Source of the DNA: Symbiodinium natans
Lineage: Eukaryota > Sar > Dinophyceae > Suessiales > Symbiodiniaceae
Direction of reading: 5' to 3'
DNA: 64,000 nucleotides
Assembly (NCBI GenBank): GCA_905221605.1
Contig: CAJNDS010000149.1
Location: forward strand, 90,001-154,000
Shown here: positions 59,710-64,000 of the stretch, piece after piece
How the letters are laid out: each line of letters starts with the position of its first letter
How positions within the stretch are numbered: position 1 is the first letter of the stretch
Translations under genes and position numbers: made by a program
The notes under the pieces: generated by a model
Told to the model about the DNA's origin: nothing
The model's database searches: none
The model's input: only the letters and a program-made list of their open reading frames with translations

Positions 59710-62700
59710 ATGGCAGACTTTGAAGCAAGGTCTAGATCTTCAAGGGGTAGCCCAGGAGTTTCGGGAAGTGACTCGTCAGGGCTAACAAATTCGGGACTGC
59801 CAGGTGTGGTGGTCGACCCAAGGGTTAGTGAAGCGCTTACGCTCCAAACCCAGGGTTCAAACCTACCTGCTTCGCCTCAGCACCTGAGTAGTTTTCTGGG
59901 GTCGCCTGAAGCGAATACATCTCAAAGTGAATCCCCAATGCCCCAAAGTTCTGAGGTCCATTTGCATCAGCATCGCACGCTTCAGTCCAGGGACCAAGGA
60001 TTGCACCTCCATCAAACAAATACCCTCAACCAAGATGTTCGAATTCAACAGAACGTGGTACAGATGACTAATGATCCTGAGGTACAGGCGCAAGCGTTTG
60101 CTGTGGTTCAACAGGCTGCGTACGAAGTAGACGTGGCTAGGAGACAGGCCGTAGAAGTTGCGACCTTAGCCAACCAAGAACTCGAAGCTCGCAATGCCCA
60201 AGCCCGAGAAGCGCTCACCCAAGCGGAAAGGCAGGTGATGCAGGCCAGGTTAGTAGCCGAGCAAGAGGTGATTCAGGCTAGGCAAGCCACCATGGAGGCC
60301 CAAGCCGCGCAGCATAGAAGCCAGCAGTTGCTAACCATAGCAAAAGCCGATTTCGATAGGATGCAAGAGCAAATGAACAACCTCCAGGATTTGGTTCAAC
60401 AGCAGAGGGATTTGATTCAAAGGTTGCAAAGTCAAAGGGATGAGGCCAAACAACCAAGTAATGGCACGGACTTTCCGGAGATGCTCCAGAGCACCCGGGA
60501 CCCCAACCAAGCATCATTGTGTGGTGAGATGCCTAAAGGCACCGCCGAGCGTAGTGCGATGCCTCATGGCACCACAGATCCGAAACAAACCTTAGCCTTG
60601 CCGTTGGATCCAGGTTTGGGTTTACGGTTTTCGGAAAGGGTTAGTCGGGAAGATCTTCCGGGGTTGGATCCGCTACCATCGGTGATTCCTATGGGAACCC
60701 CTAGGACTCGCACTGACCCTAGTGTGCAGCATCAACTCGACACCATAACATCCCAGATCGCATCTATGATGAATGTGATTGCAGCTTTAAGTCCTGGAGG
60801 AGTCAGCGGCAACGCTCCCTCCAATCGAGGCGCGGCGTTTACGCCCCCTCGATCTGAAAAGGGTCTTAAAAAGGCTTGCAAGGGTGTGATGGGTTACAAC
60901 CCTCCTTCAAATTCTTCCCCAGGTTCATCCTCTAGCTCAAGTTCGGAACGTTCAAAAGGAAAGAGAGGGGAGAAGGCTTCGGACAAAGACTTGTCATCTT
61001 CGAGTTCGTCTTCCAGCATGAATTCCACTGAGGCTGTCTATAAGAGGGAAAGGAAGCTTATGAGGGTAAAGGATTACAGCTCTTTCAAGGTTTCGCATTT
61101 CCCAAGAGGTGCTGCCGAAGCTAGGGGTTTCAAGAATCACTTGTTCAGCAGTGTCGCAAAGCTAGCGAAAGGTGATGAAAGCCCTATTCTAGATTGGATG
61201 TCTAGATGCTTGAAGGCAGAAAGCCCCGAGGTTTTCGAGGATTCTGGCGATTACCCACTTCTTGATCGGATCCTGGGACACCGCATGCTTGAGCTTGCTA
61301 AGGGCACGAAATTCTCCTTAGACTTTCAAACACTTCAAGAGAGTGCGCAAAAGAAGGGGAAGCAGCCCAAAGGTAGGCATCTGGTGTGGATGATCTTGCA
61401 AAAGTTTCGGTTAGAAAAAGACCGGCGCACCTCCCTTACGCAGCATCACTTGCTGTCTCTCACGGTCTCCGGGAGTGACGCCAAAGGTCTTGAAGAGTTT
61501 CGCCAGAAATTCAATTACATACTGGAGGCATTGGAGGTCGATGAACGCCCCACGGACGTTGGAATCCGCAGTCTCATGTATGAACAATTGAAAAACCACC
61601 CGAAAATGTCGTTGCATATCGATCGCTATCGTAATTCCCACGCAGACTCCGGCAAAAGGTCCTGGAGGTGGTTATATCAAAAGATGTGCGAAGTGATAGA
61701 GATTTCGCAGCTAGAAGAAAACACGATGGCAATCGACAAAGCGCTCTCAAGCAGTGCCAAAGTCAATGCTGCCCCGAATCCCACGAGGAAGCAAGAGGAT
61801 GCACAAAAGGACAAAGAGAAGAAGAACAAGGAGAAGGAGAAGGAGAAAGAGAAAAGGAAGGAAAAGCAACCGCGAGAAAAGACGGAGAAAGAAAAACGCA
61901 AGCAAGAGGATAAGAAAGAGAAGGGAGCGCGAGCAGAGGCTGAGGCGGAAACGCCCGCCACACCAGCGCCGTCCAAAGGTAAAGGCAAAGGCAAGTCCCC
62001 AAGAACGCCCAAAACAAAGGAAGAAAAGGGAAAGCAGCCATGCATGTACTACGCGTACAACTGTTGCAAAGCAGGTGAAAAATGCGAGTATTTGCATGAT
62101 AAGAATCGGCTGTATGATGGCCCTCGACCGCGAGGAGTCAAAAACACGTCAGCCGGTGTTGCGTCCGTGATGGCAGGTGCAGACGTTGCCATTGGTTCCT
62201 TGCCAACGTCTTCCGCCCAAACGCTGTTGCCTTCTGGTGGTGATGCGGTCGACGCACCTGCCAGAAAGGTCGGTAATGGGACGGGGGTGCCTGGCCGTGA
62301 GGCGTTTGACGCCCCGGCTCAAGGGGGTAATCCTCATAAAAGGGTTAACCGTAGAAAGTCTTGCAGGCCTTACTTTTGCCGTGATGCGAGAACGTGTTTC
62401 CCTAGAGGTGTTTCGTTCACTAGACTCTTCACGACGATGATGGCCGCAACTTCGTGCCTCTCCCCTTTGTCCAATCCTCCTGCTTGTGCCGGTCTGTTGG
62501 GCGACCTTGCTCCGAAAGCTCTGGACATGGAGTACCTGATCGACTCAGGTGCCGGCCGAAACCTCATTTCCAAAACAAGCTTGCCAGAAGAGGCTCGGGA
62601 GTTGTTTGAGGAGGCGCCGGAAAAGTTGAAATTTTCAACTGGTGGTGGGGTCAGGTCAGGAGTAGATGCGATTAGGATAAATGGGTCAACCACGGGAAAC

Positions 62701-63969
62701 AACTTGTTTTATGCTTTGAAAGACTGTCCACCGGCGTTGAGCTTGGGGATCCAAGTAAATGAGCATAAAAGAGCTTGGATATGGTTCCCAGATAAGATGC
62801 CCTTCTTCGTCAAACCTGAACGTCTCCAGGATGTTACGTTTCACTGTCCCGAAGATGCCAGAATCTACGCGGATAAAGTAGTTCAAAACGTTCCAATCCG
62901 AAAAGAGTCCATAACATGTTCAGGGTTGTCTGCACTAGCAGAAAAAGAGGAGAAAAGGGCCTTTGTTGGACCGTCCGAAACAGCCAGTTCTTCAAGTGAC
63001 CCCGCGCCAGCAGCGTTGCGAAGACTAGCCGAAGGGAGAGGCGGTCGACGCCCCCCGGACGCAGGCCCATCTGGGGAAGAACCTTCAAGGGGTGCTCCCG
63101 TTGCCCATTTTGGAGACGGTGATGAGCTTAAGGATTGCGTTCCGCCTGAGAAGACTCCAGATGATGAACCGCTGGACGAAGAAGATGCCGAGGCTTATCC
63201 ATGGACTCCTTCCCTAAGGGAAAAGTTGCAGGCCATTGCTAAGTCCCCAGAACATCAAATCACACACTTTCCGAAAAACAGGTATTGTGACATTTGCAGA
63301 AGAGCAAAAATGACTTCGAGAGTTCACCGGTACCACCATGGAAAGGTTGATCCTGAAGAGACCCCTCCATTGCACTATGGGCACCAGCTTCGCACCGACC
63401 ACATCATCCTAAACGATGAACTTTCAAAGGGCTCGGAGGGTGAACAGGCTTGTTTGATCTGTTTCGATGAGTTTAGCGGTTGTTTGGGTGCTTACCCTCA
63501 AACGCGACGTACGACTCAATCGAATGTTGCCTGTTTGCGGCACTTCGGCGGAACAAGAGCTCATGGCAAAGCCCTCTGTCAAGTGAAGTCAGACTGTGCT
63601 TCTGAGCTTGTAGACGCGGTGAAGGAGTTAGGATGGTTGCCTAGTCCAGGTGTTCCAAACGACCCTTTTCACAACGCTAAGCTGGACAGGACCATACGAA
63701 GCATAAAAGAGGGGACCCGATCAGTGCATTTGAGAGCTGGTTTTCCCCATGCTTTGTGGCCCCGCTCCATAGAGTACTTTTGCACAGCGAAAGCCTTCAC
63801 CACTGAGGCTCCTGTTCACCCGAACGAAACGGAAGAGTCCGAAGCCTTTAAGAAAGGGAAGAATTGCTATGAAGTGGCTAACAAAGGTGAGTCTTTTGAA
63901 GGGCTTAAGGTTCCGCTAGGCGCCCTGGTCTACTACAAGCCTGCAAAGCACAAAGCACCTTGTGCTTGA
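59710..63969 (+). CDS. Ty1/copia-type Gag-protease-integrase polyprotein, 3' broken
   Basis: 1,419 codons from an ATG at 59710. Coiled-coil N-terminus about residues 130-250 (AQAREALTQAERQVMQARLV). Gag-like domain about 450-690 (FPRGAAEARGFKNHLFSSVA, HIDRYRN). Lys/Glu linker. CCCH finger C-x7-C-x5-C-x3-H at 778-796. Protease YLIDSGAGRN with Asp945. Integrase zinc motif H1182-x3-H1186-x6-C1193-x2-C1196. Integrase core Asp1230 (RTDHI) and Asp1295 (KSDCASEL). HNAKLDRT, where Glu is usual, has Asp1326. The frame ends at TGA 63967. From 63956 the next frame reads HLVLDYESLRTNQKG, which looks like later polyprotein sequence, so a deletion or frameshift probably broke this copy. Reverse transcriptase and RNase H would lie beyond the window. 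Confidence 0.85.
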   Translation: MADFEARSRSSRGSPGVSGSDSSGLTNSGLPGVVVDPRVSEALTLQTQGSNLPASPQHLSSFLGSPEANTSQSESPMPQSSEVHLHQHRTLQSRDQGLHLHQTNTLNQDVRIQQNVVQMTNDPEVQAQAFAVVQQAAYEVDVARRQAVEVATLANQELEARNAQAREALTQAERQVMQARLVAEQEVIQARQATMEAQAAQHRSQQLLTIAKADFDRMQEQMNNLQDLVQQQRDLIQRLQSQRDEAKQPSNGTDFPEMLQSTRDPNQASLCGEMPKGTAERSAMPHGTTDPKQTLALPLDPGLGLRFSERVSREDLPGLDPLPSVIPMGTPRTRTDPSVQHQLDTITSQIASMMNVIAALSPGGVSGNAPSNRGAAFTPPRSEKGLKKACKGVMGYNPPSNSSPGSSSSSSSERSKGKRGEKASDKDLSSSSSSSSMNSTEAVYKRERKLMRVKDYSSFKVSHFPRGAAEARGFKNHLFSSVAKLAKGDESPILDWMSRCLKAESPEVFEDSGDYPLLDRILGHRMLELAKGTKFSLDFQTLQESAQKKGKQPKGRHLVWMILQKFRLEKDRRTSLTQHHLLSLTVSGSDAKGLEEFRQKFNYILEALEVDERPTDVGIRSLMYEQLKNHPKMSLHIDRYRNSHADSGKRSWRWLYQKMCEVIEISQLEENTMAIDKALSSSAKVNAAPNPTRKQEDAQKDKEKKNKEKEKEKEKRKEKQPREKTEKEKRKQEDKKEKGARAEAEAETPATPAPSKGKGKGKSPRTPKTKEEKGKQPCMYYAYNCCKAGEKCEYLHDKNRLYDGPRPRGVKNTSAGVASVMAGADVAIGSLPTSSAQTLLPSGGDAVDAPARKVGNGTGVPGREAFDAPAQGGNPHKRVNRRKSCRPYFCRDARTCFPRGVSFTRLFTTMMAATSCLSPLSNPPACAGLLGDLAPKALDMEYLIDSGAGRNLISKTSLPEEARELFEEAPEKLKFSTGGGVRSGVDAIRINGSTTGNNLFYALKDCPPALSLGIQVNEHKRAWIWFPDKMPFFVKPERLQDVTFHCPEDARIYADKVVQNVPIRKESITCSGLSALAEKEEKRAFVGPSETASSSSDPAPAALRRLAEGRGGRRPPDAGPSGEEPSRGAPVAHFGDGDELKDCVPPEKTPDDEPLDEEDAEAYPWTPSLREKLQAIAKSPEHQITHFPKNRYCDICRRAKMTSRVHRYHHGKVDPEETPPLHYGHQLRTDHIILNDELSKGSEGEQACLICFDEFSGCLGAYPQTRRTTQSNVACLRHFGGTRAHGKALCQVKSDCASELVDAVKELGWLPSPGVPNDPFHNAKLDRTIRSIKEGTRSVHLRAGFPHALWPRSIEYFCTAKAFTTEAPVHPNETEESEAFKKGKNCYEVANKGESFEGLKVPLGALVYYKPAKHKAPCA

Positions 63970-64000
63970 CTACGAAAGTCTCCGAACAAATCAGAAAGGT

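Noticed and set aside
1-64000. tRNA, rRNA or spliced-leader RNA genes
   Set aside because: I found no cloverleaf with conserved arms, no rRNA signature and no full-length leader sequence by eye. A covariance search would be decisive.

Overview
The window looks like nuclear DNA of a dinoflagellate, most like a Symbiodiniaceae genome. This is inferred from several signs together. There is a Ty1/copia-type gag-pol with a CCCH finger. Coding sequence comes as many short exons, with GT and GC 5' splice sites mixed and AG|G at both exon borders. TTTAGGG telomere-type repeats and very long G/C homopolymers are present. A 12-base match to the 3' end of the dinoflagellate spliced leader lies just upstream of a retroelement ORF. 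Genus and species cannot be fixed from the sequence alone.

Layout. 1-19.3 kb: scattered plus-strand exons of one or more long coiled-coil proteins, including a seven-fold tandem array of a two-exon cassette (2.6-4.8 kb). What is probably a very large intron (4.8-14.4 kb) holds a decayed copia Gag, a decayed minus-strand coding region and three families of tandem repeats. 19.3-24.4 kb: further plus-strand exon candidates, then large simple-sequence arrays. 25-29.3 kb: plus-strand exon candidates, including Gly/Pro-rich collagen-like ones. 29.3-33.8 kb: an AT-richer mobile-element zone with a minus-strand Ty3/gypsy RNase H remnant, inverted repeats and a 3' piece of a non-LTR retrotransposon carrying a large fold-back. 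34.6-38.7 kb: plus-strand exons, including a well-formed two-exon gene end. 38.9-40.9 kb: a block made only of tandem repeats, bounded by inverted motifs. 41.5-49 kb: many plus-strand exons. 50-55.6 kb: hairpin-forming repeats, a 42-bp minisatellite and a 0.57-kb direct duplication. 55.8-56.9 kb: a frameshifted DDE transposase. 57-58.3 kb: telomere-like and G-rich arrays, then AT-rich DNA. 58.5-64 kb: the largest coding unit, a copia-type element with an upstream HAD-like ORF that has no ATG, followed by a 1,419-codon Gag-protease-integrase ORF.

Host exon candidates are almost all on the plus strand over about 48 kb, which fits the unidirectional gene blocks known in dinoflagellates. Most host exons are called only from local codon quality and splice borders. 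They are fragments of unknown proteins, and joining them into genes needs transcript data. The long ORFs over CA, GA, CT, heptamer, 42-bp and poly-G repeats are artefacts.
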